From contig NZ_LT629797.1 of the NCBI RefSeq assembly GCF_900106015.1, positions 2,418,001-2,482,000 on the forward strand: 64,000 nt of DNA, written 5' to 3'. Source of the DNA: Pseudomonas sihuiensis (GTDB taxonomy: Bacteria; Pseudomonadota; Gammaproteobacteria; Pseudomonadales; Pseudomonadaceae). Shown in pieces: positions 43,890-52,223 of the stretch (its first letter is position 1; the number at the start of each line of letters is the position of its first letter). The translations under genes and the position numbers were made by a program. Under the pieces are notes generated by a model. It worked only from the letters and a program-made list of their open reading frames with translations. It had not been told where the DNA came from and did not search any database.

Positions 43890-46070
43890 ATGGAAGGACT
43901 GTCGATCCGCTTTCTCGCCGACCTACCCGAGCAGGGCCAGCTCCTGCTCAATTGCGAACACGACCCCTGGCTGGTGGCACTGTCCTACGTCATCGCCAGC
44001 GTCGGCAGCCTCAGCACGCTGACCATCGCCAGGCACCTCGATAACGTCCTGAGGCGCAGCATGCGTCTGGTCTGGGGGCTGCTCGGCGGGCTGTGCCTGG
44101 CCGGCGCCATCTGGTCCATGCACTTCATCGGCATGCTGGCCTTCCAGGCGCCTGTCGCCATTCGCTATGACCTCGCCACCACCGTGCTGTCGCTGCTGGT
44201 GGCCCTGGCCGCCTCACTCCTCGCCGTGTACTACATGGCCATGCCGCGTCCCGGCCTGAGCCGCCAGTTGCTGGCCGCCAGCATCATCGGCCTGGGTATC
44301 AGCGCCATGCACTACAGCGGGATGGCGGCGATCCGCTCGGAGGCTCAGGCCTACTACCACGGCGGCCTGTTCACCCTCTCCATCGTCATCGCCATCAGTG
44401 CCAGCTTCGCCGCGCTGCTGCTCAACCGCTACGTGCGCCACGGCTCGCAGCTTCGCCAACGCTGGATGAAGTATTCGGCGGCGCTGGTCATGGGCGCGGC
44501 GATCGCCTCGATGCACTACACCGGCATGGCCGCGCTCAACCTGGTGGTAGCGGACGGCACGCCGCTGCAGTTGCGCAGCGCCGACAACAGCGTGCAACTG
44601 GTGCTGATCGTCGCCTCCATCACCTTGCTGATTCTCAGCCTGAGCCTGGCCGCAGCCTGGATCGGCCGCAAGCTCGACGACAAGGAGCGCGACCTGCAAC
44701 GGGTCAATACCCTGCTGGTGCAGCTCGATCAGGCCAAGGCATCGCTGGAGCAGGTGGCGCATTTCGATCCACTGACCGAGCTGCTCAACCGTCGCGGCTT
44801 CAACCGGGTGTTCGCCGCCACCCTGGAGGAACACGCGGTGACCGGCCGCAGCCTGGCGGTGATGTTCCTCGATGTCGATCACTTCAAACGCATCAATGAC
44901 AGCCTTGGTCACGACGCTGGCGACGAGTTGCTGCGTGTGGTGGCACAGCGCATCCGCAGCGCGTTACGTGAGCGCGACATCATCGCGCGCTTCGGTGGCG
45001 ACGAATTCTGCGTGGTCGCCAGCCTCGACAGCAACGCCGACCCACGCGCGCTGGCCGCACGCATGCTGGAGCACATGAAGGAGCCGATCAGCTTTGCCGG
45101 ACGCAAGATCGTGATGACCACCAGCGTCGGCATCAGCCTGCTCCCCCAGGATGGCGGCAACGCCGACGAGTTGCTCAAGCATGCCGATCTGGCGCTGTAT
45201 CAATCCAAGGGCAGCGGGCGCAACGTGGTGCATTTCTTCAATCCGCACCTGAAGCAGAAGGCCTCGTTCGAGCTGCAACTGGAAGAAGACCTGCGCCAGG
45301 CCCTGCAGCAGGACAGCGGCCTGACCCTGTTCTATCAACCGATCATCGATCTGCGCAGCGGCGCGCTGAGCAAACTCGAAGCCCTGGTACGCTGGCATCA
45401 TCCGCAGCACGGCCTGCTGACACCCGAGCGCTTCATCGCCATCGCCGAAGCCAACGGTTTCATCGATCAGCTCGACAACTGGGTGCTGCGCCGCGCCTGT
45501 CTCGACCTCAACAGCCTGGATCAAATGGGTTATCCGGGGTTGAAGATCGCGGTCAACTGCTCGGCGCTGAACCTGGCCAACGATCAGTTGCCTGGCCGCA
45601 TCGAGCAGTTGTTGAACGCGACGCGCTGCCCTGCTCACTGCCTGGAGCTGGAGGTGACCGAGAGCGCGCTACTGAGCAACATCAATCGCGCCATCGGCCT
45701 GCTGGAAAACATTCGCGCGCTGGGCGTCAGCCTGTCCATCGACGACTTCGGCACCGGTTATTCCTCGCTCGCCTACCTGCGCCGCCTACCTCTGGATACG
45801 CTGAAGGTCGACCGCTCCTTCATTCAGGACGTGGCCCACTCCAGTCAGGACCGCGAGATCGTCCACGCCATCATCGCCATGGCCCACGCCCTGCATCTGA
45901 AGGTCGTCGCCGAAGGCGTGGAAACCGCCGAGCAGCTGGCGTTCCTTCAGGAACGCGACTGCGATCAGGTGCAGGGCTATCTGTTCAGCAAACCGGTACC
46001 GCTGGAGGAAATCCTGGCCCGCTTCCCGCCGCATTACCGGCCGCTGGAACGGGTAGCGGCAAGGTCTTGA
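43890..46070 (+). CDS. MHYT-GGDEF-EAL cyclic-di-GMP regulator (MucR-like)
   Basis: A 726-residue inner-membrane protein. The MHYT sensor (residues 25-260) has seven membrane helices and three motifs: MHFIGM, MHYSGM and MHYTGM, proposed to bind copper and sense oxygen, CO or NO. The GGDEF domain has VMFLDVDHFKRINDSLGHDA, an RERD inhibitory site and FGGDEF. The EAL domain has KLEALVRWHHP, DDFGTGYSSLAYLR and EGVETAEQL, with metal-binding acids intact. Architecture matches MucR, which links c-di-GMP to alginate and biofilm dispersal in P. aeruginosa. The ATG at 43890 is chosen because GGGAG lies six bases upstream; the one at 43884 is too close. It may be co-transcribed with the tubulin-like gene. 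Confidence 0.94.
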   Translation: MEGLSIRFLADLPEQGQLLLNCEHDPWLVALSYVIASVGSLSTLTIARHLDNVLRRSMRLVWGLLGGLCLAGAIWSMHFIGMLAFQAPVAIRYDLATTVLSLLVALAASLLAVYYMAMPRPGLSRQLLAASIIGLGISAMHYSGMAAIRSEAQAYYHGGLFTLSIVIAISASFAALLLNRYVRHGSQLRQRWMKYSAALVMGAAIASMHYTGMAALNLVVADGTPLQLRSADNSVQLVLIVASITLLILSLSLAAAWIGRKLDDKERDLQRVNTLLVQLDQAKASLEQVAHFDPLTELLNRRGFNRVFAATLEEHAVTGRSLAVMFLDVDHFKRINDSLGHDAGDELLRVVAQRIRSALRERDIIARFGGDEFCVVASLDSNADPRALAARMLEHMKEPISFAGRKIVMTTSVGISLLPQDGGNADELLKHADLALYQSKGSGRNVVHFFNPHLKQKASFELQLEEDLRQALQQDSGLTLFYQPIIDLRSGALSKLEALVRWHHPQHGLLTPERFIAIAEANGFIDQLDNWVLRRACLDLNSLDQMGYPGLKIAVNCSALNLANDQLPGRIEQLLNATRCPAHCLELEVTESALLSNINRAIGLLENIRALGVSLSIDDFGTGYSSLAYLRRLPLDTLKVDRSFIQDVAHSSQDREIVHAIIAMAHALHLKVVAEGVETAEQLAFLQERDCDQVQGYLFSKPVPLEEILARFPPHYRPLERVAARS

Positions 46071-46098
46071 GCCTTCGCCCCAGAGCAAAGGCACGCCG

Positions 46099-46149
46099 CT
46101 GAAGCGCCTCCTACAAGCAGCTGTGCAGCCCTTGTGGGAGGGGCTTCAG
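46099..46149. repeat. REP-type palindrome
   Basis: CTGAAGCGCCTCCTACAAG is mirrored by CTTGTGGGAGGGGCTTCAG. It lies between convergent genes. Confidence 0.85.
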
Positions 46150-46173
46150 CCGCGACCAAGGCACGCCTCGCAC

Positions 46174-46953
46174 TCAAGCCCTGAACGCCTGCAACCAGCC
46201 CAGGCTGGCCTGCGTACCCACCTCGCCCGGCTTGTACTCGGCGCCCAGCCAGCCGCTGTAACCGCTGTCACGTAAAGCACCGAGCAGCGCGGGGAACGCC
46301 AGCTCGCCGGTACCTGGCGCGCCGCGCCCCGGCACGTCGGCGAACTGCACATGACCGATGCGCCCGGCCAGCAAGCGCATGCCTGCGGCCACGTCCAGCC
46401 CCTGACGCGCCATATGGTAGAGGTCGTACTGTGCGGCCAGATTCGGGTGATCCACTGCGCGCAGCAGCGCATCCAGATCCTCCGGCGTATTGATCAGAAA
46501 GCCCGGCATGTCGATCGGGTTGATCGCCTCCACCAACACGCGGATGCCCAACGTCGCGAAGGCCTCGGCGCTTTTGCGCAGGTTGGCAGCCAGGCAATCC
46601 AGCGCCTGCTCGCGGCTCACGCCTTCGGCCAGGCGCCCAGGCAGCACATTGATGCAGGCCGGGCGCGCCATGGCGGCGTAGGTCAGCGCCTCCTGCAGGG
46701 CGGCGTCGAACTCGGCCTGACGCGCCGGCACGCTGGCCAGGCCAGGACCGCCGGTCATCAGATCGCCCGCCGGCACGTTGATCAGCACCAGCGGCAAAGC
46801 GGTCAACTCCAGCACTTCTTTCAGGGCTACCGCTGGCAACTCATAAGGGAACTGAATTTCCACGCCATCGAAACCCGCCGTCATCGCCGCCAGCACGCGC
46901 TCGCGCAGCGGCAACTCGGTGAACAGCATGGACAGGTTGGCAGCGATCTTCAT
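46174..46953 (-). CDS. hyi: Hydroxypyruvate isomerase-type TIM-barrel protein
   Basis: A 259-residue xylose-isomerase-like TIM barrel matching Hyi: KIAANLSMLFTELPLRERVL, EIQFPYELP, INVPAGDLMTGGPGLASVP, VEAINPIDMPGFLI and LGAEYKPG, the last two carrying the catalytic Glu. Hyi interconverts hydroxypyruvate and tartronate semialdehyde. Its ATG overlaps the stop of glxR by 4 nt (ATGA), a tight operon. No gcl lies beside it, so a related sugar-acid or other role is possible. Confidence 0.87.
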   Translation of the reverse strand: MKIAANLSMLFTELPLRERVLAAMTAGFDGVEIQFPYELPAVALKEVLELTALPLVLINVPAGDLMTGGPGLASVPARQAEFDAALQEALTYAAMARPACINVLPGRLAEGVSREQALDCLAANLRKSAEAFATLGIRVLVEAINPIDMPGFLINTPEDLDALLRAVDHPNLAAQYDLYHMARQGLDVAAGMRLLAGRIGHVQFADVPGRGAPGTGELAFPALLGALRDSGYSGWLGAEYKPGEVGTQASLGWLQAFRA

Positions 46954-47840
46954 GGGCATTGCTCCCGTAGCAGTTCCACCAGGGTGGCCGGGTCGCATTC
47001 CAGGTTGCCCTGGCTGCCGTGCAGGCGCATCAACTGCGCGGCCAAGCCGCTCATGGGCGTGGCGCTGCCCTGCTCACGGGATAGTTTGACCGCCGTATCG
47101 AGGTCCTTGAGCAGCGTGCGCACGTGCCACTTGATCGGCTCGAACTGGCTGGCGGCCATCTGTGGCGCAAGGATCTGCAGCGGCTTGGAGTCGGCGAAAC
47201 CACCGGCCAGCGCCGAGGCGATCAGGCTGGCGTCGACGCCGGAGCGCTCGGCCAGCGCCACCACTTCGGCGATCACCAGCGCGTTGCAGGCCACGATCAT
47301 CTGGTTGCACACCTTGGTCACCTGCCCGGCGCCCACCTCGCCCATGCGCGTCAGGCGCTGGCCCAGATGCGCCAGCACCGGGCGCACGCGCTCCACGTCC
47401 TCTTCCCGGCCGCCAGCCATGATCGCCAGCGTGCCGGCTTCGGCACCCGGCGTACCACCGGAAACCGGCGCATCCACCCAGCGCATGCCAGTACGTGCCT
47501 CCAGCTCGGCGGCCATCTCACGGGTGGCCGCCGGCTCCAGGCTGGAAAAGTCCACCAGCAACTGCCCCGGCCGCGCGCCCTCGACGATCCCGCCCGGGCC
47601 GAACACCACCTCACGCACCACCTCGGTATTGGCCAGGCAGAGCATCACCACATTGGCATCGCGACACAGCTCGGCGGGGTTCTCCACGCGATGCGCGCCC
47701 TGCTCCAGCAGCGACGCGCATTTGTCAGGCGTGCGGTTCCAGAGGGTCAGCGGGTAGCCTGCGGCGAGCAGGCGGCGGGTCATCGGTAGGCCCATCAGAC
47801 CAATCCCGGCGAAGGCCAGGGCGGGAAGCGTTGCGGTCAT
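46950..47840 (-). CDS. glxR: 2-hydroxy-3-oxopropionate (tartronate semialdehyde) reductase-type beta-HAD
   Basis: A 296-residue beta-hydroxyacid dehydrogenase: FAGIGLMGLPMTRRLLAAGY (NAD(P) GxGxxG), VDFSSLEPAATREMA (substrate loop), VDAPVSGGTPGAEAGTL and the catalytic Lys in GQVTKVCNQ. The family reduces tartronate semialdehyde to glycerate; pairing with hyi supports this, but other beta-HAD activities cannot be excluded. It is first in the two-gene operon with hyi. Confidence 0.87.
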   Translation of the reverse strand: MTATLPALAFAGIGLMGLPMTRRLLAAGYPLTLWNRTPDKCASLLEQGAHRVENPAELCRDANVVMLCLANTEVVREVVFGPGGIVEGARPGQLLVDFSSLEPAATREMAAELEARTGMRWVDAPVSGGTPGAEAGTLAIMAGGREEDVERVRPVLAHLGQRLTRMGEVGAGQVTKVCNQMIVACNALVIAEVVALAERSGVDASLIASALAGGFADSKPLQILAPQMAASQFEPIKWHVRTLLKDLDTAVKLSREQGSATPMSGLAAQLMRLHGSQGNLECDPATLVELLREQCP

Positions 47841-47975
47841 CGATCAACTCCAGGCAGTTCGTATCCAGCGCGCATCTTAACCCCGGAGTCAGTTGTGTGC
47901 TGCCGGGGCTGCATCGGCAACGCCGGACCACTATACTCCGCGCGCCTTCCCCGCTATTGAACCGGAGAATCCGAC

Positions 47976-48827
47976 ATGTTCAAGAACACCCTGGCGCTCG
48001 CCGCCGGCATCGCCCTGTCTGTATCTGCTGTATTCGCGCAAGCCGCCGACGTCCTCAAGGTCTCGGCCATTCCTGACGAAGCCCCCACCGAACTGCTGCG
48101 CAAGTTCAAGCCGCTGGGCGCCTACCTGGAACAGGAACTGGGCATGAAGGTGGAGTTCGTGCCAGTGGCCGACTACGCAGCCGTGGTCGAGGCGCTGGCC
48201 GCTGACCGTATCGACATGGCCTGGCTCGGCGGTTTCACCTTCGTCCAGGCACGCCTGAAAACCGGCAACGCCGTGCCGCTGGTGCAGCGCGAGCAGGACG
48301 CCGAGTTCACCAGCAAATTCATCACCTCCGACCCGGCGGTGAAGTCCCTGCAGGATCTGAAAGGCAAGACCTTCGCCTTCGGCTCGGTGTCCTCCACTTC
48401 CGGCAGCCTGATGCCGCGCTACTTCATGCTGCAGGACGGCATCAAGCCGGAAGACTTCTTCAGCCGCGTGGCCTACTCCGGTGCTCACGACGCCACCGCC
48501 GCCTGGGTACAGGCCGGCAAGGCCGATGCCGGTGTGCTCAACGCCTCGGTGTGGCAGAAACTGGTGGACGCCGGCAAGGTCGACACCGACAAGGTCAAGG
48601 TCTTCGCCACCACCCCGACCTACTACGACTACAACTGGACCGTGCGCGGCAACCTCGACGCCGACCTGCAGGCGAAGATCAAGGCCGCCTTCCTCGCCCT
48701 CGACCCGGCCAAGCCCGAGCAAAAGGCGATTCTCGACCTGCAGGCCGCCAGCCGCTTTATCGAGACCAAGCCCGAGAACTACGAAGGCATCGAAGAAGCC
48801 GCTCGCGCTGCCGGCCTGTTGAAGTGA
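47976..48827 (+). CDS. PhnD-like ABC transporter solute-binding protein (selenate/phosphonate type)
   Basis: A 283-residue protein with a signal peptide ([17 protein letters not shown]) and a PhnD-type fold: [57 protein letters not shown] and [20 protein letters not shown]. In pseudomonads this group is often labelled putative selenate ABC transporter binding protein; the true ligand is an oxyanion not settled by sequence. First gene of a four-gene importer operon with overlapping ends. CCGGAGA precedes the ATG. Confidence 0.87.
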   Translation: MFKNTLALAAGIALSVSAVFAQAADVLKVSAIPDEAPTELLRKFKPLGAYLEQELGMKVEFVPVADYAAVVEALAADRIDMAWLGGFTFVQARLKTGNAVPLVQREQDAEFTSKFITSDPAVKSLQDLKGKTFAFGSVSSTSGSLMPRYFMLQDGIKPEDFFSRVAYSGAHDATAAWVQAGKADAGVLNASVWQKLVDAGKVDTDKVKVFATTPTYYDYNWTVRGNLDADLQAKIKAAFLALDPAKPEQKAILDLQAASRFIETKPENYEGIEEAARAAGLLK

Positions 48828-49624
48828 GCATCGCCCTGCGTGGCGTGGGCCTGGCCCACGCCAACGGCAAGGTCGCGCTGGAAAACATCGATCTGCAGGT
48901 CAGCCCCGGTGAACGAGTGGCGATCATCGGCCCCTCGGGCGCCGGCAAGACCACCCTGCTGCGCCTGCTGGCCACCAGCCTGCAACCCACACGCGGCGAG
49001 CTCGACCTGCTGCAGCACAACCCCTGGCGTCTGGCTGCCCGCCAGCGCCAACGCCTGCGTGCGCGCATCGGCCTGATCCACCAGGCACCGCCTTTGCCAC
49101 CGCGCCAGCGCGTGGTCACCGCCGTGCTGGCCGGCAAGCTTGGCCAGTGGTCATTGGCCAAAGGCCTGCTCAACCTGCTGCATCCGCTGGATGCCAGCGG
49201 TGCCCAGGCCGCCCTGGCGCGGCTGGACATCGCCGACAAGCTCTACCAACGCTGCGATCAGCTCTCTGGCGGCCAATTGCAGCGCGTCGGCATCGCTCGC
49301 GTGCTGTACCAGGCGCCAGAGTTGATCCTCGCCGACGAACCCGTCTCGGCCATGGATCCGGTGCTGGCCGGCCACACCCTGGCCGTGCTCAACCGCGAGG
49401 CCGCCGAGCGCGGCATGACCCTGCTCGCCAGCCTGCACGCCGTCGACCTGGCGCTGGCGCACTTCCCTCGGGTGATCGGCATCCGCGACGGGCGCATCAC
49501 CTTCGACCTGCCGACCGAGCAGGTGCAGCCCGCCCAGTTGCAGGCGCTGTACGCCAACGAGCAGTTGCAGACCACGCCCAGCTCCCCCGTGCCGCCGCAA
49601 CCGACGCATATCCCGCGATGCTGA
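48824..49624 (+). CDS. PhnC-like ABC transporter ATP-binding protein
   Basis: A 266-residue ABC ATPase with Walker [14 protein letters not shown]-loop LIHQAP, signature [13 protein letters not shown], Walker [13 protein letters not shown] and H-loop [11 protein letters not shown]. It starts at GTG 48824, overlapping the stop of the binding-protein gene by 4 nt (GTGA), and ends 7 nt inside the first permease gene, so it is translationally coupled to both. Confidence 0.92.
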   Translation: MSIALRGVGLAHANGKVALENIDLQVSPGERVAIIGPSGAGKTTLLRLLATSLQPTRGELDLLQHNPWRLAARQRQRLRARIGLIHQAPPLPPRQRVVTAVLAGKLGQWSLAKGLLNLLHPLDASGAQAALARLDIADKLYQRCDQLSGGQLQRVGIARVLYQAPELILADEPVSAMDPVLAGHTLAVLNREAAERGMTLLASLHAVDLALAHFPRVIGIRDGRITFDLPTEQVQPAQLQALYANEQLQTTPSSPVPPQPTHIPRC

Positions 49625-50445
49625 CCACCGCCCCACGCGACCCCGCCGCCCTGCCGCGCCTGCTGATCACCGTACTGGCGCTGCTGTTGTTGTGGCCGGG
49701 CCTGAGCCTGAGCGAGCTGGACCTGGCCGTGCTGGTCGATGGCGACAACACCCGCGCCATGGGCAACTTCCTCGCCGGCTTCTGGCCGCCTGCGCATGAC
49801 GGCGAATTCCTCGCCCTGCTCGGCCGCGCCACCCTGGAAACCCTGGCCATCGCCACCGCCGGCATGAGCCTAGCGCTGCTGATCGCCGTCCCTGCCGCGC
49901 TGCTGGCCAGCCGTGCGCTGTCGCTGTCGGCCGTGCACCGTGGTGGCCGCCCGGCCTGGTGGGCAAACCTGGCGCGCTGGCCGGTGCGCGGCCTGCTGAT
50001 CTTCCTGCGCAGCGTGCCGGAAATCGTCTGGGCGCTGCTGTTCGTCCGTGCCGTCGGCCTCGGCCCCACTGCCGGTGTACTGGCCATCGCCATCACCTAC
50101 GCCGGCATGCTGGGTAAGGTGTATGCGGAAATCTTCGAGTCAGTCGATGCCCGCCCCACCCGCGCGCTACTGGGTGCCGGCAGCAGCCGCCTAAGCGCCT
50201 TCGCCTACGGCGTGCTACCCAATGCCGCCGGGGAAATGCTCTCCTACACCGTGTACCGCTGGGAGTGCGCCATCCGCGCCTCGGTGGTGATGGGCTTCGT
50301 CGGCGCTGGTGGGCTGGGCCAGCAGATCGACCTATCGCTGCGCATGTTCGCCGGCGGTGAAGTGGCCAGCATGCTGCTCACCTTCCTCTTGCTGGTGCTG
50401 CTGGCCGACCAGTTCAGCCGCCTGCTGCGCGCGAGGCTGACATGA
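49618..50445 (+). CDS. PhnE-like ABC transporter permease 1
   Basis: A 275-residue membrane permease with about six helices. The inner-membrane coupling EAA-like loop is seen in [17 protein letters not shown], followed by [26 protein letters not shown], typical of PhnE. The ATG at 49618 lies inside the end of the ATPase gene, and its stop overlaps permease 2 by 4 nt. Confidence 0.9.
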   Translation: MLTTAPRDPAALPRLLITVLALLLLWPGLSLSELDLAVLVDGDNTRAMGNFLAGFWPPAHDGEFLALLGRATLETLAIATAGMSLALLIAVPAALLASRALSLSAVHRGGRPAWWANLARWPVRGLLIFLRSVPEIVWALLFVRAVGLGPTAGVLAIAITYAGMLGKVYAEIFESVDARPTRALLGAGSSRLSAFAYGVLPNAAGEMLSYTVYRWECAIRASVVMGFVGAGGLGQQIDLSLRMFAGGEVASMLLTFLLLVLLADQFSRLLRARLT

Positions 50446-51203
50446 GAGCCGGCAATCTGATCCTGCTCGCTGCCATTCTCGGCGCGGTGGCTGCCTCGTT
50501 CGTCTATCTGGGCATCGACCTCGGCGCCCTGGTCGCCGGCGACAGTCTGGCGCAGATGGGCAAGTACGCCAGCGGCTTCCTGCAGCCGGACTTCTCGGCC
50601 GCACACCTGCAGGCCATCGGCCGTGGCGCGCTGGAAACCCTGGCCATGTCCGCCATCGGCACCCTGCTCGCCGCCCTGCTCGGCCTGGCCCTGGCACTGC
50701 CGGCCGCCGGGCGCTTCGGCGGCGTCGCCCTGCACCTCACACGCCTGCTGCTCAACGCCCTGCGCGCCATCCCCGAACTGGTCTGGGCGGCGCTGATGGT
50801 GCTGGCCGCCGGTCTCGGCCCCAACGCCGGCACCCTCGCCCTGGCCCTGCACACCGCAGGCGTGCTCGGCCGCCTGTTCGCCGAAGCGCTGGAAAACACC
50901 CCACGCGAGCCGGCCGACGCCATCCGCGAAAGCGGCGGCGGACGCATGCTCGCCTTCTGCTACGGCACCCTGCCCGGCGTCTGGCCGCAACTGGTGGCGT
51001 ACACCCTGTACCGCTGGGAGAACAACATCCGCATGGCCAGCGTGCTCGGCTTCGTCGGTGCCGGCGGCCTGGGGCAGATGCTCTACGTGTCGCTCAGCCT
51101 GTTCCAGGAAGCCCAGGCGGCCACGGTGATCCTGGCCATGCTCCTGCTGGTGCTGGCAGTCGATGCTCTGAGTGGCTGGGCGAGGCAGCGCTGGGTGAGC
51201 TGA
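50442..51203 (+). CDS. PhnE-like ABC transporter permease 2
   Basis: A 253-residue permease similar to the first: LNALRAIPELVWAALMVLA, GGGRMLAFCYGTLPGVWPQL, and [25 protein letters not shown]. Two distinct PhnE-type permeases suggest a heterodimeric channel. It ends the operon; no terminator is obvious. Confidence 0.9.
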   Translation: MRAGNLILLAAILGAVAASFVYLGIDLGALVAGDSLAQMGKYASGFLQPDFSAAHLQAIGRGALETLAMSAIGTLLAALLGLALALPAAGRFGGVALHLTRLLLNALRAIPELVWAALMVLAAGLGPNAGTLALALHTAGVLGRLFAEALENTPREPADAIRESGGGRMLAFCYGTLPGVWPQLVAYTLYRWENNIRMASVLGFVGAGGLGQMLYVSLSLFQEAQAATVILAMLLLVLAVDALSGWARQRWVS

Positions 51204-51397
51204 GCCGGCAGCGCGATATCGATATTCTCCTTGCCGCTTGAGCGCGCAGCGGGCATTTGTCTGGACCTACCACGGCAGACATTGAAAACGCTCGAGGCTT
51301 GAGCCAGCATGCATAGCCCATGGCCATCATGCATCGCCAACTCACGCAGATGCCTGGCCATGAGCCAACAGACCTTTTCCCGACAACAGGATGTCGT

Positions 51398-52099
51398 ATG
51401 CGCGCTCTCAAATACCTTCTCGTCGCCAGCCCACTGATCATTGCAGGCTGCGCCAGTCAGCCTTCGCTGCCACCACCGGAATTCCCCGGCATCGAACAAT
51501 CCGACAAGATCGTCATCCACGATCAACGCCCCAGCAGTGAAAGCGAGAAGGAGATCTTCAGCCTGCTGGTCACCAGCAGCGCCTATGCCATCTACCGCAT
51601 GCCGGACACCGCCACCAAGCCCACAGGCCCACGACTGCTGGCTCACCGGGCTTATGAGGCCTTCCCGGAACTGGGCAGCCAACCCGCCATCAACGTTCAT
51701 CACTTCGTGACCTACGCCAACCTGCAATCGCAATTGCGCAAAAGCTCGCTGGTCGCAGGGCTGACCGGCCCGATTGGCGTGGCCATCCTCAGCCGCCAGG
51801 AACTACCTGTCGGCGAAGTCCTGACAACCCGGATCGACAGCAGCATCTTCGACAAAACTGCAGGGGACGAGGAATACACCCGCGCCTTCTTCAGCGCGGA
51901 AGAAAACCCCGAGAAGTCGCCGGTCAACCTCATCTACATCGATGCGGAAATGCTCGGCCAACGGGTTGCCAGCCGCTGCCTGGTTCCGCCGATCAAGGAC
52001 AAGCCCCATCTATTCCTGGTCGAGGCGATGGACATGTGCATCACCAACCACCTGGCGCTGTATCGCAACGACTCTGCGAAGGAAACGGCCGCCAAGTAG
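51398..52099 (+). CDS. Hypothetical lipoprotein
   Basis: A 233-residue protein with a lipoprotein signal: MRALKYLLVASPLIIAGCAS puts the lipobox Cys at residue 18. The mature part has no domain I recognise; mixed alpha/beta with conserved-looking FVTYANLQSQLRKSSLVAG. The IS1182 element lies 124 bp downstream. Confidence 0.75.
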   Translation: MRALKYLLVASPLIIAGCASQPSLPPPEFPGIEQSDKIVIHDQRPSSESEKEIFSLLVTSSAYAIYRMPDTATKPTGPRLLAHRAYEAFPELGSQPAINVHHFVTYANLQSQLRKSSLVAGLTGPIGVAILSRQELPVGEVLTTRIDSSIFDKTAGDEEYTRAFFSAEENPEKSPVNLIYIDAEMLGQRVASRCLVPPIKDKPHLFLVEAMDMCITNHLALYRNDSAKETAAK

Positions 52100-52223
52100 C
52101 TCAGCATCGAGCCGGACAGGAGCCTGTCGAGAGATGGGTTTCTGCTTTGGCAACCTGCGATGTGCCTGTTCGCCTAGACGTTCCAATGGCCTTGCTGCTG
52201 ATGCTGGCGGTGGATGGGTGACA

